Origin: Chinchilla lanigera
Lineage: Eukaryota; Chordata; Mammalia; Rodentia; Chinchillidae
Direction of reading: 5' to 3'
Assembly (NCBI RefSeq): GCF_000276665.1
Contig: NW_004955415.1
Span: 31,157,619 to 31,221,618, forward strand
Length of the DNA stretch: 64,000 bases
Part shown: one piece after another, positions 1-11,061 of the stretch
Layout: every line of letters begins with the position of its first letter
How positions within the stretch are numbered: position 1 is the first letter of the stretch
Notes under the pieces: model-generated
Databases searched by the model: none
Seen by the model: only the letters and a program-made list of their open reading frames with translations
What the model was told of the DNA's origin: nothing
Position numbers and translations under genes: made by a program

Positions 1-90
1 CTGAGGCTGGAGAATCACTTCAGCCCAGGAGTTCCAGGCCAACCTGAGCAGCATAGCAAGACTCCATCTCGAAACAAAAACAGAAGCAGC
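1..90 (+). repeat. B1/Alu-like SINE, 3' part cut by the window edge
   Basis: The window opens inside the right-hand part of a 7SL-derived SINE: GAGGCTGGAGAATCACTT, then a CCAGGAGTTCCAGGCC block, and a CTCCATCTCGAAAC end before an A-rich tail. The 5' half lies outside the window. Confidence 0.8.
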
Positions 91-1683
91 AGTATGACCT
101 CCCTTCTGCAGCCTCCCCCTCCAGAATCCCATCTCCCATCACCTCCCCCAGCCCAGCTGAGGGTCCAGACACTCAGGCCTCATCCTGCCACTCCAACACC
201 AGGACCCAGCCCCAGGACCTTAGCACATGCTATCTTCCTGCCCAGAGTCTCTGCCCCAGAGCTTCACAACCCCCTAACCTCTTTCAGGTATCTCCAAACA
301 TCCCTTAACCCACAAGGTGCTCTCTGATACCTCCCTGAAGCCAGGCCTCAGCTCTCAGCCCTAGTGCTAGCCCTTACTTTATTTTTTTCCATGCAGGTAT
401 TCACTCTTTGTTTTCCTGCCCCTCTTAGCAGGAAGAGCTCTTTGAGAGAAGCTGCGGCACTGGCCGCGGCATGAGTGTGTCCGCGGCGGATGGGAGCATC
501 CAGCGAGTAGTGAGCACCCCACAGAAGCTCCCTGGATTAACAAGACAGGCAGGAACAGGAGGTAGCCTAGGTGCACAGCTGACGCTGTGCCGTTCCACCA
601 CCTTTGTTCTCTAAGTCTCAGTACTCAGTCACAAAGTGCACCGATGACTTCTTTTTCATCTTTGTGGTGCTGGGGCTGGAATCCAGGGCCATGAGCATGT
701 CAAGCACATGCTCCACCACTGAACCTCACCCCCAGCCCTCAGCCTCCTCTAACATCTGGAAACGAGACCTCTCGGGATGGGTAAAGAGAGGCAGCTGTGT
801 GCACAGAGAACACTTCAGAGCCAACCAAGGGGCGTGGAGTTTCGCTTTCTGCTGCCCCACACATGCTAGAGCCCTCACAGGAAGCGTGACTGTCCCCAGC
901 GAGACCACAGTCTCCCAGCACTGGAAGATGGGTGCCCCGTGGCTTGGTCCCTGGGATCCCCACCCAGCAGCATGGGGAGGATCCCGAGGGGACCCAGGCT
1001 GCTCATCCATCTCAGGACTGGCACTCCTGTGAGAGACAGTTCCTACCCCTGAGCTGAGATAGAGGCTACCGGCCCCACTTGGCTTGGCAAACAAGCTCGG
1101 GGCCCCCAGGCCAAGCAGTGAGCGAGTAGAGGGGCCACTGCCTGTTGGGGGACAGCTTCAGGGTACAGTCCGCAGACTCCCCTTCGCATCACCTTCATCA
1201 CTCCTGCCCCTCATGACTCTGAGAGACGGGCACCCAGCTGCTCCCAAGGGTCGAAGGACCTTCCTGGGATCTGTTCCGACTCCAGCATGGGGCAGCAGTG
1301 TCCCAGTGGGTGGAGTGGAGCGGGTGGGGGCAGGAAGGAAGGGCCCTGGAGAGCAGGGGCCCGGCACGAAGCAGACCGGTCACTGCAGAGTTGCTGTCCT
1401 TGGAAGTGGGGCCAGGGCAGGACAGCGGAGAGACAGCTGGTGGCTCCCGTCAGTGCCTGCCATTCCTTTCAGCCAGCAACCTGCGACTGGCGCTGGCCTG
1501 CTGGAAGTGGACTGCGCTCCCTCTGACCCTGAGGTCTCTGAAGGTCAAATGAGCAGCCCTGCTTCAGCTCAGCAGCACGCACGTGTTAGGGTGAGTAACC
1601 CCATCTTCATTTTTAACCTGGTTCCTACAGGAGCTTAGTCCCAAACAGTGGCCTCATGTAACATTTATCTAACGTAAGAAACA
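91..1683. other. Intergenic stretch, mostly unique sequence
   Basis: No gene recognised. The open frames here are short, overlap one another on both strands and have no recognisable domain or splice structure. The only repeat noticed is an old ID-type SINE near 655-738. Base composition is moderately GC-rich without a CpG cluster. Confidence 0.6.
655..738 (-). repeat. Old ID-type tRNA-derived SINE
   Basis: The segment from TGGTGCTGGGGCTGGAAT through ACCACTGAACCTCACCCC to CAGCCCTCAG is the reverse of the usual ID body. It is diverged and has no clear target-site duplication. Confidence 0.7.
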
Positions 1684-1806
1684 GCTGGGCATGGTGGTGC
1701 AAGCCTGTAATCCCAGCAGTCGGGAGGATGAGGCAGGAGGATCGGTGATTTCAAGGCCAGCCTGAACTATTAATGAGACTCTGTCTCAAAAAACAAAACA
1801 AAACAC
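1684..1806 (+). repeat. B1 SINE
   Basis: It starts with GCTGGGCATGGTGGTGCA (7SL-type box A region), contains TAATCCCAGCA and GAGGCAGGAGGATCG, and ends GACTCTGTCTCAAAA with a CAAAA-rich tail. The copy lacks most of the second 29-bp unit. Confidence 0.9.
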
Positions 1807-3953
1807 CAACAAGAAAAATCGATCTTGGTTGGTGACAGATGCCCCCATCTGCAAACCCTGCTGCAAAGCCACCAAATCCAGCATTGTGAAGTCACTGGTC
1901 TCCAAAGAACCTGCAAGTGCCCTGTGTCCTCTTCACCCGCCCATACCCTTCTCCCTATGACATTTGCAGGATGTCTGGGCCCCCGTGCACACCTCCCGGA
2001 GCTGAGGGCCATGGAGACAAGGCCCTGATGCAGCTGGACAGGGACCAGTTCAAATAACTGGGATGTAAAACAAAAACAAAGCAGAAAGTACAGACGAGAG
2101 CTCTGAAGAGGGGCCAGGCATGGGCCCAGAAGCTGCAGGCTGAGAGTGGCTTCATGCAGCGCAGGGCTCCCTTTTCTTCTGCTCCCCAGGAGCCGGGTGG
2201 TGACTGTGAAGGGCAGGGTGTCTGCATGATATCACTTCACAGCAGGGCCCCAGGCCCTGTGCGCATCTCACACACAGCATGACTGATCCCTGTGACCCTG
2301 CTCTGTTGCCTGCCCTCTGCAGGGTCCATCCAGCCACCCAGGCAGGCAGGACTGGAGCAGTGACCATGACCATCAGGAGCAGGACAGACAGGAAGTAGGA
2401 CCAGGACAGACTCCAGGGGTGTGGAGCATCCTTCCGGAAGCTGCCTTCCTGCATTTGTGATAGTCCCAGGGTGACCCCGTGGGGTCACTCAGTCGGCTCC
2501 AGTGTCAGCTGACTAAACAGCCTCAGCACCAAACCTGTTGTTTCTCCTTCAGTGCCGGGATGGAACCCGGGGTCTCCTGCACACTCAGCACCTGCTGTGC
2601 CTCCAAGCTGCACCCCAGCACCCCGGTAATCATCAGAGCTCCCTCTAGCCTCCGAAGTGATAGGTACAAAGCTGGGCCCTCTCCATGAATAGCGGTGCCA
2701 TACTCACACTTGAGTCTCCTGGTTTTGCACTGCGGTGCCTCTCTCTGAGCCAGAGTTCCTGGTATCTGCTGTGCCCTCACTGTCCCCCATGGTCCAGCAC
2801 CAACATGATGGAACTATCCACCTTGAAGGCTGTGTGCTGAAGTCCCTGGGTCTCTCAGCTCCTCCAAGATAAGGGGCTGGGGTGGGGACGAGGCTGGGTG
2901 GATCCTGGAGCTCAGCCCCCTTGCCCCACCCCGACCCCACAGGCAGATGACATCATCTGTGCCAACGCTGTGGGACCCAGGAGCTTCTCTGTGGCCCCAG
3001 CCCTCAGCTAAGCCCGTATGAGGGTTTATGACACGGTTCAGCTTTCAAACCCAGGCTGCATGCAGAGGGTCAGGAAAACTGCACTGGACGTGGCTTTCTT
3101 TGGGGCCTATCCCAGCAGGTCCAAGTGGGAGACTACACCTGGCCACAGGTGGGACTACACAGGGAGGACATCAGTTCCCAAGAACCTGTGCACCTACTGA
3201 TCAGGAGGAGCAAGCAACGGCCAAGTTTCAGAGCCCTGAGATGAGAAGTGACAAGGCCGGCACCGCGCCACCTGGTGGTAGGATTGTGCCTCTGACTTCA
3301 ACACTGCTTTCTGTCCCGGACCATGTGCTGTTTGTGATTTCCCCAGGGATGTTTCAAGTAGAAGAACATAGCGTTCCTTAAACTCACACCCCCATCAGAG
3401 GAAGCCATGAATGCCCCTAGTCACGAGGCCCTGGGAATCATCTGTCTCCGCCTGAGTTAAGGACACAGCCTGACAGTCCAGGGCTCCACATTGCCTCTGA
3501 ACTCTGATGGACACTCAGGGGAGGGAGTCCATATGACCAGGATAGATAGATGCCCAGGCAAGGTGCTAGGCTAGGTGTGGAAAACTTGAACCCCTTGGCT
3601 GAGGAGAGATCCCTAGGGAGTCCATGGCAGGTGGCATACAATGGGCAGAAAGGAGGAAACTACAGACTGAAAGGGTCATATGCTAGGAGAGGCTGGGAGT
3701 GGTTGTCAGGAGCAGGGGGAGCTCTGTAAAAACCATCAGTTTGGCTGGGAGTCAGGGAGAAGTGGAGGAAGGAGAGGAAAACTGTGCCCAAGTCCTTGAA
3801 GGAAGGAGGAATGGTGACTATGCCACATCACTCTAGGTGTTGGTAGAAACGTGTTGAATTATGTTATTGAAATGTGTGCCTATTTCTTATAAATTAACTT
3901 CCAAACCATTGGTAAAATAAATGCAACAAAAGTTGGCCCAAAAAAGGGGCAAT
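1807..3953. other. Intergenic stretch, unique sequence with one old SINE
   Basis: No gene recognised. An old reversed ID-type SINE lies near 2,548-2,625 (TGCCGGGATGGAACCCGG to CTGCACCCCAGCAC). The remaining open frames on both strands overlap and look like chance. Confidence 0.55.
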
Positions 3954-3954
3954 A

Positions 3955-4081
3955 ACCAAGTGTGATGGTGCAGTTTATAGTCCTAGCTACTAGAGAGGCT
4001 GAGGCAGACGGATCCCTAGAACCCAGGAGCTCTAGACCAGCCTACACAACCTAAAGAGACATCCTCCCTCAAAAAAAAAAG
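3955..4081 (+). repeat. B1/Alu-monomer-like SINE, diverged
   Basis: It runs from AAGTGTGATGGTGCAG through TAGTCCTAGCTACTAGAGAG and GAGGCAGACGGATCCC to CTCCCTCAAAAAAA. It has a monomeric layout without the 29-bp duplication and is old by divergence. Confidence 0.8.
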
Positions 4082-4091
4082 TCAGTAATGG

Positions 4092-4412
4092 GTGGCATGG
4101 TGGTTAAGGTGCAGTGTCAGCTTGACCACTTGAAGGATTGGCAGGCCTTGGAATCTCCCCAGGGGCTTGGTGGAGCAAATTTCTGGGTGTGTCTGGGTAG
4201 GTCATGGAGACGTGACCTTGGGCATCTGTCTGATTCCTGGTCCCTTCCTTTTGTTCTCCTGCTCTCCTTTCTCTGCCCTTCCACCATGATGTTTCTGCCT
4301 TGGAGCCAGCTGACCATGGACTGAGCCCCCCACAACTGTGAACCAAATTAAAGCTCCCTCTAAGTTATGGGTGTCAGGTATCATGTCCCAGTAACAGGAA
4401 AGCTGATGCAGG
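4092..4412 (+). mobile_element. MaLR-type LTR remnant (MLT/ORR-like), probable
   Basis: The stretch has the layout of a non-autonomous mammalian MaLR LTR: CTTCCACCATGATGTTTCTGCC, a CTGTGAACCAAATTAAAG polyadenylation region, and a terminal segment with a run of AACAGGAAAGCTGATGC. It is too diverged to name a subfamily by eye. Confidence 0.45.
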
Positions 4413-5028
4413 TGGGGTGAGGAAAGACTAGCAAAGACAGTAAGAGGGAAAATATAAAATAAGATCAAGGGATAGATGCAGAACTCACTTTAGGAATAAC
4501 CATGAATTAAAATCAGACTTTCTCACTAAATAGAAAGTATAACAGAGTCAGAAGGATACAAAACTTGGAAAGGAGAACACAGGACATGGGATGGGAATGC
4601 ACACTCATGTTTCGAGTTCCCAGGTGGGCCGTGGTAGTGTTGCAGAACCCCGATACTGAACTGAAAGAAAGATACTCCACACCAAGGGGTTAGAAGGCAA
4701 CTTTCATTATGCTAGTGGGCTGATGGGAATCAGTTCCAAATCACCAGCCCAGAGTTAGCTTAGAGGTCAGTTTAAATACATTTTGCAAGCAAAAAGTACA
4801 AGGCTGATGGCAGGTATTATATGATTGGCTACATGAATTAAGTCATATGTTGTCAAGCAGATTTGTTTCAAGCAGGTTTACTTAGAAGGAATTGTTTATT
4901 ATAAGGCAAGGGCATCCTGGGAGAGAGGGAGAAGGGTTTGAGTGCAGCAAGGAGAGTTAAGTGCATCCTTGACTGGGCCAGTCTGTCCTAGACATGCAGT
5001 CCTTGAAGCAAGTTGGAAAAATTATATA

Positions 5029-5092
5029 TATACATATATATTAGGTAGGAAAACACAGACATTACAGCTGTCTGTAATGACATTACAGACAG
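5029..5092. repeat. TA-rich simple repeat and short perfect inverted repeat
   Basis: An AT/ATAC dinucleotide tract at 5,022-5,041 precedes a perfect 12-bp inverted repeat: CTGTCTGTAATG at 5,068-5,079 and CATTACAGACAG at 5,081-5,092, with one base between. It is likely local slippage and not a functional hairpin. Confidence 0.6.
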
Positions 5093-5401
5093 TCAAGGCT
5101 AACTGAGTTTAGCAATCTAACTATGTGACAGGCAGCATGAGCATAGTCATAGGCCACTAAGTGATTTTTAACTTTTAGTATAAAATGTCTATAAGTTTGC
5201 TATTCTGTAATTTTGCCCTCACAATAGTATCCAATGAGTTAAAGCCTACAAAGTTTCCACAGTTGGTGAAACACAGTACTCAAAATCAGAGAGTACACAA
5301 GGTCCAAGCAAGTTCAATAAAAATGAAATCATCCCTATGCACATCCTGGTGAGACTGTTGGAAACTGAGGCAAGAAGTTTTTTTGTTGCTGTTGTTTACT
5401 A

Positions 5402-5612
5402 ATTTTTTGCATTTATTTGTGTTCCTGGGATCAAACCCAGGGCCATGGTCATTGTAGGCTAGTGTTCCACCACTGAGCTATACCCCTAGCCCTTTCTATA
5501 TTTCATTTTGAGATAGGGTCTCAGGGTCGCATTCAGACCAGCCTTGAAACCACAGTCCTCTTGCCTCAGTCCTCCCAGTAGCTGGGATTACAGGTGCACC
5601 AGCAAGGAGTGC
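5402..5612 (-). repeat. B1-ID dimeric SINE (reversed)
   Basis: A reversed ID half (GTTCCTGGGATCAAACCC to CCACTGAGCTATACCCC) is followed directly by a reversed B1 half (TTTGAGATAGGGTCTC to GTAGCTGGGATTACAGG). This is the B1-dID dimer known from several rodent families. Confidence 0.8.
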
Positions 5613-5726
5613 ATCTCTAAAGCAGAGAAGACGGGTTACCTAACCAGGAGTGGTGCTTAGACTCCCAGCCTGCCGGGAAGCTGAAGTTTTCCAGGAAGTT
5701 AACTCCCAACCTTTACAAGCATAGTG

Positions 5727-6010
5727 TCTTGGTTACTTTTTTCTCCTTGCTGAGACAAAATACCCAGTACCTCAAAATTAAGGAAGGAAAGGTTTGTTTG
5801 GCTCACAGCTTGTGGAGGTTTCAGTCCATAATCAGCTGGCTCCAAGAGCAAAACAAAGCAAAACAAACAAAAAAAAAAGTGGGGGAAAGCAAGCCTTTTT
5901 TCCTCCCTTATTTTGTATATGGGCTACCCGCCCACCCCCACACCGTCTCCTGCCCTTTTCCAAAAGCTGAGGATGTTTACAAAGTAAGGACCCTGGCTCC
6001 CTGCTGAGTC
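5727..6010 (-). mobile_element. MaLR-like LTR remnant (reversed)
   Basis: GTGTCTTGGTTACTTTTTTC, then GGAAGGAAAGGTTTGTTTGG and GAGGTTTCAGTCCATAATC, match the reverse complement of the 3' end of MaLR-type LTRs. The same block recurs at 9,855, 35,215, 35,950, 50,195 and 55,795. Confidence 0.55.
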
Positions 6011-6639
6011 ACTCAGTTAAACTTTTAAATTTTTCAGGTTGCCACAATGAGCAACATCTTGGAGTGGTAAGGTCAGAACTGGTCCTTTTCACCCCAGGAT
6101 ATAGAACTGCTGAGTTACTTAGTTATGCTTCTAGACTTCAAGTTAACACAGTGTAGCAACCATAACCCATAGTCAATGAGATCATCTATCTAGAATAAGA
6201 CAAAAGGCATCTGCAAACAACAGAAGCCCTTAGAGTTCCCCTGGCCCAAGAGTCACCAAGACAACCACCCAGTGAAAGTATGAAGTCAAGGAGGTGGGCC
6301 AGCAAGGAAGCCACCTGTATGTGCAGGTGAATCCACACAGAGCCAGCAGGAGTGCCAGCTTCAGCAATGCCTGCGCCCTGGGCCTGAGAAGTGAGACAGG
6401 CAAAACTCTCAGTAAGAGTGTGGTGGGCATGATGGAATCACAGGCAGAATCCTGTGATCCTTTCACTGCTTGGGAACTTTAAATTTCAAATGCACATTGA
6501 ATTTTCTAGGTTAGTTACAATGAGAGCAGAATATGTGCCTTCTAATCTAGTAGAGAGGATATGGAACAAGAAAAATCTGAGGGAAAGAAAGGAAAAACAA
6601 ATGTAAAAGAAACAAAGAAAAGACAGTAAAAATTTAAAT

Positions 6640-6738
6640 ATCCAGGCCAGACGCAGTGGCACACACCTAAGGCAGGAGGATCATCACAAGTTCAAAGCCA
6701 GCATGGACTACAAAGTAAGACCCTGCCTCAAAAAAACA
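6640..6738 (+). repeat. B1 SINE with internal deletion
   Basis: GCCAGACGCAGTGGCACA is joined directly to AAGGCAGGAGGATCATCA. The central TAATCCCAGCACT block is missing. The end is GACCCTGCCTCAAAAAAAC. Confidence 0.8.
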
Positions 6739-6739
6739 C

Positions 6740-6955
6740 ATAAATAAAATGAATTTAAATATGCACAAAAATATGAAAGTAAATTCCACAATGTCAATGA
6801 TTGGTACTGATGTAAATGGAATAAATTCTCTGGTTGAAGGCAAAGATTGTTGGGATGGATTTTTAAGGTCTCAACTATACTTCTTCATATACATTCCTCA
6901 ACCTAAAATGTATTCAGAAACTTTGCTGGTGAAAAGATGGAAAGTGTTCACCACA
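6740..6955 (+). mobile_element. L1 ORF2 fragment (endonuclease-domain region)
   Basis: The order GATGTAAATGGAATAAATTC, then GGCAAAGATTGTTGGGATGG, then GGTGAAAAGATGGAAAG follows the endonuclease part of old mammalian L1 ORF2. It is short, has stops and no intact protein, and ends where the retroviral gag-like block begins. Confidence 0.6.
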
Positions 6956-6957
6956 TA

Positions 6958-7475
6958 AATGAGTTACACAGCAGACAATGCACAGGAAGATATAGCCGTG
7001 AGGAAGAGGAGGCCAAGGAGAGAAAACAAAGAGACCAAGAAAAAACAGCTGCCTTTGTTGTAGCACTAAGAGAAACAGACCCTAAGTCTGATTCTCAGGG
7101 CCTCAAGAAGAACTCCTCGACTACATTCATCTGCTACCGCTGTCAAAAGCCAGGCCACCTCAAGAGGGACTGCCCTAAGAAGCCCCCAAGCCCCTGGTAA
7201 AAGTGACCACTAGAGGTTGGACTGCCCTCTGAAGCTAAGGCCCCAGAGCTCAGACCCCTCCTACCAGCTGGTCCAACAGGAATGAAGGGGCCCAGGGCAT
7301 ACTCTGCCTTCTCCCTCTGGCCAGACCGTTATCTTCAAGGAGGAGCCCCATGTAATCATGACTATAGAGGAAAAAGTAAACAGCCTATCGCTGGACACTG
7401 GTGCTAGTCTCTCGGTCCTTCTTTTCAATCCTGGCCTTCCTTCCAGCCGTCACACCTCAGTGAAAAGAGTCACTG
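6958..7475 (+). pseudogene. Endogenous gammaretrovirus-like gag (nucleocapsid) and pro remnant
   Basis: The frame at 6,937-7,200 encodes a charged stretch and then a CCHC zinc knuckle (C-X2-C-X4-H-X4-C) at 7,132-7,173, typical of a retroviral nucleocapsid, and ends in a stop. A different frame from about 7,358 carries a retropepsin active-site motif Leu-Asp-Thr-Gly-Ala at 7,391-7,405. The order nucleocapsid, stop, protease is that of class I ERVs. The two parts are out of frame with each other. No matrix, capsid, polymerase, envelope or LTR was found next to them, so this is a non-functional scrap. It ends in an unrelated repeat near 7,490. Confidence 0.75.
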
Positions 7476-7519
7476 ATGAGGAGGTAATTGCTATTTTTCA
7501 CAACCCTTGGGCTATAACT

Positions 7520-7996
7520 ACTTTTAGATCTTTCTTGCATATCTTTGTTTTCCTGAGAAACCACTTTGAAGATACCAACATGTATTACAGCAGCCATTGA
7601 TAATTTCCTACCAATCTGTCCATAACTCTGTAATGTTTTTATTGTTCCTGTGCTATTTCACAAATGGATGTATGTTTATTACTATGCGTTTTCAACAACA
7701 ACCATTGAGAATAGTCAGTGATTATTTAATTGATCACTCATGTATAGCTCTATTTGTTTTCCCTAGAAACCACTTTGAAGAAACCAAAATATAGTACAAC
7801 AACCATTGATAATTTCCTACCATTTTTGTCTGTAACTCACTATTATTTGTCTATTTGTTTTCCTGAGAAACTATCTTGAAGATACCAATAGGTAAAATAC
7901 AACCATTGATAATGTCCTACCACTTTGTCTGTAATTCGATAAATCCCCCTATTACTATGTTATCTTTCTTTTACTCTTTTAAATAAATTTAAAAAA
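7520..7996 (+). repeat. Unclassified repeat: three related units plus poly(A)
   Basis: Three AT-rich units begin near 7,543, 7,758 and 7,857. Each has TTTTCCTGAGAAACCAC-like DNA, then TTGAAGATACCAA, then ACAACCATTGATAATTTCC, then a TGTCTGTAA-like segment. The block ends in TTTAAATAAATTT and a 16-base A run. A fourth related copy is at 28,550-28,715, also A-tailed. The A tails suggest retroposition; an L1 3' UTR of this lineage is one possible source. I do not recognise the family. Confidence 0.65.
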
Positions 7997-8246
7997 AAAA
8001 AAAAAAAGAATGCACAAGAAGAGAGAAAAGAGGCACCATATACATCAGCTGGGAAGCCTGGGACTTCTTAACTTGTGTAAGCCTGATAAACAACTGAAAA
8101 CGAGCAAACCTAACAGAAATATAAAGAGGAAGCTCAAGCCCACCTCACGACATTTTCAGTGCGTGGCTACACCATCCCGAAACTATCTCTTAACAACTGG
8201 ATAGTGACTGGGCTCCATTCAGATTCACAAGCACAGCTGCTGGATT

Positions 8247-8408
8247 GAAACTGTTTACCGGGGGCTGGGGATTTAGCTCAGCGGCAAAAGCGCCTGCCTG
8301 GCAAGCGCAAGGTCGCGGCAAAAGCGCCTGCCTGGCAAGCGCAAGGTCGTGAGTTCGGTTCCCAGTACCAGACCAAAAAAAAAAAAAAAAAAAAAGAAAC
8401 TGTTTACC
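8247..8408 (+). mobile_element. Young ID-type SINE with a perfect 34-bp internal duplication
   Basis: The SINE body (8,260-8,395) is flanked by a perfect 13-bp target duplication GAAACTGTTTACC (8,247-8,259 and 8,396-8,408). GGGGCTGGGGATTTAGCTCA is the box A end; the body ends in CAGTACCAGACC and a poly(A). Bases 8,281-8,314 are repeated exactly at 8,315-8,348, so the spacing between the RNA polymerase III A and B boxes is lengthened. Confidence 0.95.
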
Positions 8409-9160
8409 AAACCGAACTCGGTAGAACTGTATGTGTGTGCTGGGGTTTTAGGTCAGGACAGTTCCTTCTGTCCCATGACCTTTCTCTCTGGCCATCTCCC
8501 TCCCCCCACCAGCTCAACCTGAGAAGAGGCTTCTGCAGTGTCTTGGGGGTGACCCAGAGGATGAGGGGCAGCTGGGATGTGAGCTCATGGATGGGAGGCC
8601 CAGGCAGGGGTTCATTCTCCAGCTCATCAGCTCTGTGGGAAACCAGAACGTCCCACCAGGACCTCGTGGTGCTGTGTAAGACTTCAGAGTTCTGCATCAC
8701 GGCACAGTGGAGCTTTTACCACAGGAACCCACCCCGCCCAGCGCTCACAGGCTTCCCAGGGGTGGAGTCCCTCTAGGCCACTCAGGCCAGAGAACAAAGA
8801 GGAGCGGCATCCCCAGGGCAGGAGTGGGATAGCCCACTGAAGCAGGGCTGGAGGAAAGTTCCCAGGGTGCAGCATGGGGCACAGGAGTGTCGAAGGATCT
8901 GCGTTGCACATCTAGATGACGCAAATGGACACATGCACACACACACCGCCCCAGCTTGCAGTTTGGGGCTTCTGTGATCACTGTTAGGGCATCACTGGCT
9001 TCCTGCCAATGACATTAAAAGAGATTTCAGAATCTCTTCACCACCTGTGTCCATCCCTTGGCTCTGGATCGGATAAAGTGTCCGTCATTCCACAGAGCTG
9101 ACAGCATGTTGAAGTGGGAAATAAGGGAGAGACTCTGTGGTCAAAGGATATAAAATTTCA
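8409..9160. other. Intergenic stretch, unique sequence
   Basis: No gene, repeat or CpG cluster recognised apart from a short CA-rich tract near 8,932-8,946. The open frames on both strands are overlapping chance frames. Confidence 0.55.
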
Positions 9161-9164
9161 GTTG

Positions 9165-9402
9165 GGTCTTAGGAACGAATTCCAGAGGCCACAGCATGGT
9201 GTCTAAGATAACAGTGTATCGTGTTATAGCAAACCACTAAGGGCTGTAAGCTCTCACCACAAAAAGGATAAATATGGGAGGGGAGGATGTGCTAACTGCC
9301 TCTATTGAGCCATTCCCCACACATATTTCAAGACCTCACACACACCCATAAATATACACAACTTTTGCCAATCAAATTTTTAATCAATTTTTAAAAGAAG
9401 CA
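9165..9402 (+). mobile_element. L1M-type 3' UTR end
   Basis: AGGATAAATATGGGAGGGGAGG, then GTGCTAACTGCCTCTATTGA and CCCATAAATATACACAAC, then a T/A-rich end, follow the terminal 3' UTR of old mammalian L1 elements. It is diverged. Confidence 0.6.
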
Positions 9403-9854
9403 GCAGTGATAAGAAGTGGGTATTCTTTGCTGGAAGGGATGAGAAAGAGACGTCCTAGAACTCGAGGAGATGGTCACATCCTGCCAGGCTGGAGGCAGGG
9501 ACAGAAAATGTGGCTTCAGTGTCAGAGACACTTAAAGCCCAGAGGTGGCACAGCCTAGACTGCTGGGTGCAGATGCTGCCCTGAGACTTCACCCTGTCCT
9601 GTGCCAAGTCAGGAAAAGCAGTGGCCGACAGGTGACAACAGGCATCTAGGTAGGAAGAGGGAAGAGAGGCGATCTTGGGTGGACTCTAAGGAACCCAGGA
9701 AAGGCTTAGGGTTGGGGTGGCAGGGGCAGCCTGCTTCACACACTCAGCTGTCCTTGGCATGGTGACAGCAGTGGGGAGCAGGATAGAGCCAGAGGGGCCT
9801 GCTGTGGGGTCATCCCAGGTGACTATAATGTTCTCTAGGGAGCAGGGTTGGCTC

Positions 9855-10165
9855 TCCGGCACTGTGACAAAATGCCTGTGTCAGATAGCCAGCTTGTAGA
9901 AGAAGAAAGGCGAAGTTAATCGGGGTTTCAGGGGCATCTATTCCATCACCTATCCTGGTCGCTGTGGGCTCATGTCTGAGGTCTGTCATGAGGGAGCACC
10001 TGAGAGTAGAGGCCAGGAGAAAGAGGGGCCCAGTCCCACTCTCCCCTCCAAAGGCACATTGTGACCTCCCTTCTTCCCCAGGGCCACCTCCTATCTGCCA
10101 CCACCTCCGCATAGCACCACAGGCTTTGGTACCCGGTTTCTGGGGAACATTCAGGGTCTAAAGAA
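9855..10165 (-). mobile_element. MaLR-like LTR remnant (reversed), diverged
   Basis: GGCACTGTGACAAAATGCC followed by a GAAGAAAGGCGAAGTTAATC block, and later AAAGGCACATTGTGACCTCC, parallel the other reversed MaLR-like copies in this window. Boundaries are approximate. Confidence 0.4.
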
Positions 10166-11060
10166 ACAGCACCCGGGCACCACAGCGGGTGTCCGTGCCT
10201 TGTGCGCTCTGACACAGTTGGTAACCAATCATGTATCAGGCAACCAGCCCTATACACAGTAGCCCCAGGGCACAGGCGTGCAAAGGGGAAGTAGGGAAAG
10301 TTTCCCAACAGCTCTTGGGGGCCAGCCCTTGCTGGAGCCACAGGGAAATCCTGTCCCAGAACAAAGCCCCAGTCCTACTAGGGATCTGACAAGCTCTTCA
10401 GCACCTGCAGAATCCTGCGCAGCTTCCCAAGTGAGGCCCGGGAATCTCAGCAGCAGTGGCAGAGGCTGGCATCCATCGGCAGTCCCCGCAGGGGCAGTGT
10501 GGGAAGCCCAGGGCAGGAAGAGGGCTGGCTGCCTAGAGCCCGGGAGCACTTAGGGCTCAGACTCCCTGGTTGGGGTGCAGCTCTGCACTCGCCCAGCCTG
10601 TGTGAGGCCCTGACTTCCATTCCCAGCATCCAAAAAGGAAAAAAAGAAAAAGAAAGGAAAAGAGAAAAGGGAATCCCCAGGACAGCAGCTGAAAGAGCCA
10701 GCAGTAATGTGTGAGTGGGTGGAAAGCAGGTCACTGTCCCAGACAGAAGGGGTCCTCCCTAAGCTGTGCGCAGCTTCTCCGAACTCTTCTGCCCATTCGG
10801 TGAAACTGAAAACACTTGGCGTGCCCGCGCAGTCCTAGCATGTGCCTTCCTTCCATGAGTTCCCTTGTTTCAAAAGATTGTATCAAATAACTACAAGGCC
10901 CTGTTAAAAACTCAAACAGTGCAGAAGGGTGTGCAACAGGTAATAGAAGCCATCTGCCCCCAGCTCTCTCATCTAAGTCTCTGCTCAGGTCAGCCCCTTT
11001 CTTGTTTTTTTTCTTTCCTTTCCCTTCCGTTCCCATCCCCTCCCATTCCTTTCCTTTCTC
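10166..11060. other. Intergenic stretch with one old plus-strand ID SINE
   Basis: An old ID-like SINE lies near 10,565-10,660, with CATTCCCAGCATCC and an AAAGAAAAAGG tail. A pyrimidine-rich (TTTCC)n-like tract is at 11,002-11,065. I see no gene. Confidence 0.5.
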
Positions 11061-11061
11061 T

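Noticed and set aside
5068..5092. 12-bp perfect inverted repeat as a regulatory hairpin or small RNA
   Set aside because: Arms separated by one base in a TA-rich slippage region, with no transcript context.
7520..7996. CRISPR-like array (spaced repeats)
   Set aside because: The units are diverged, unequal in spacing, A-tailed and in a mammalian genome; it is a retroposed or duplicated repeat.
8260..8395. tRNA gene (A and B box with tRNA-like 5' end)
   Set aside because: It matches tRNA-derived SINEs: poly(A) tail, target duplications and many near-identical copies. It does not fold to a full cloverleaf with an acceptor stem.
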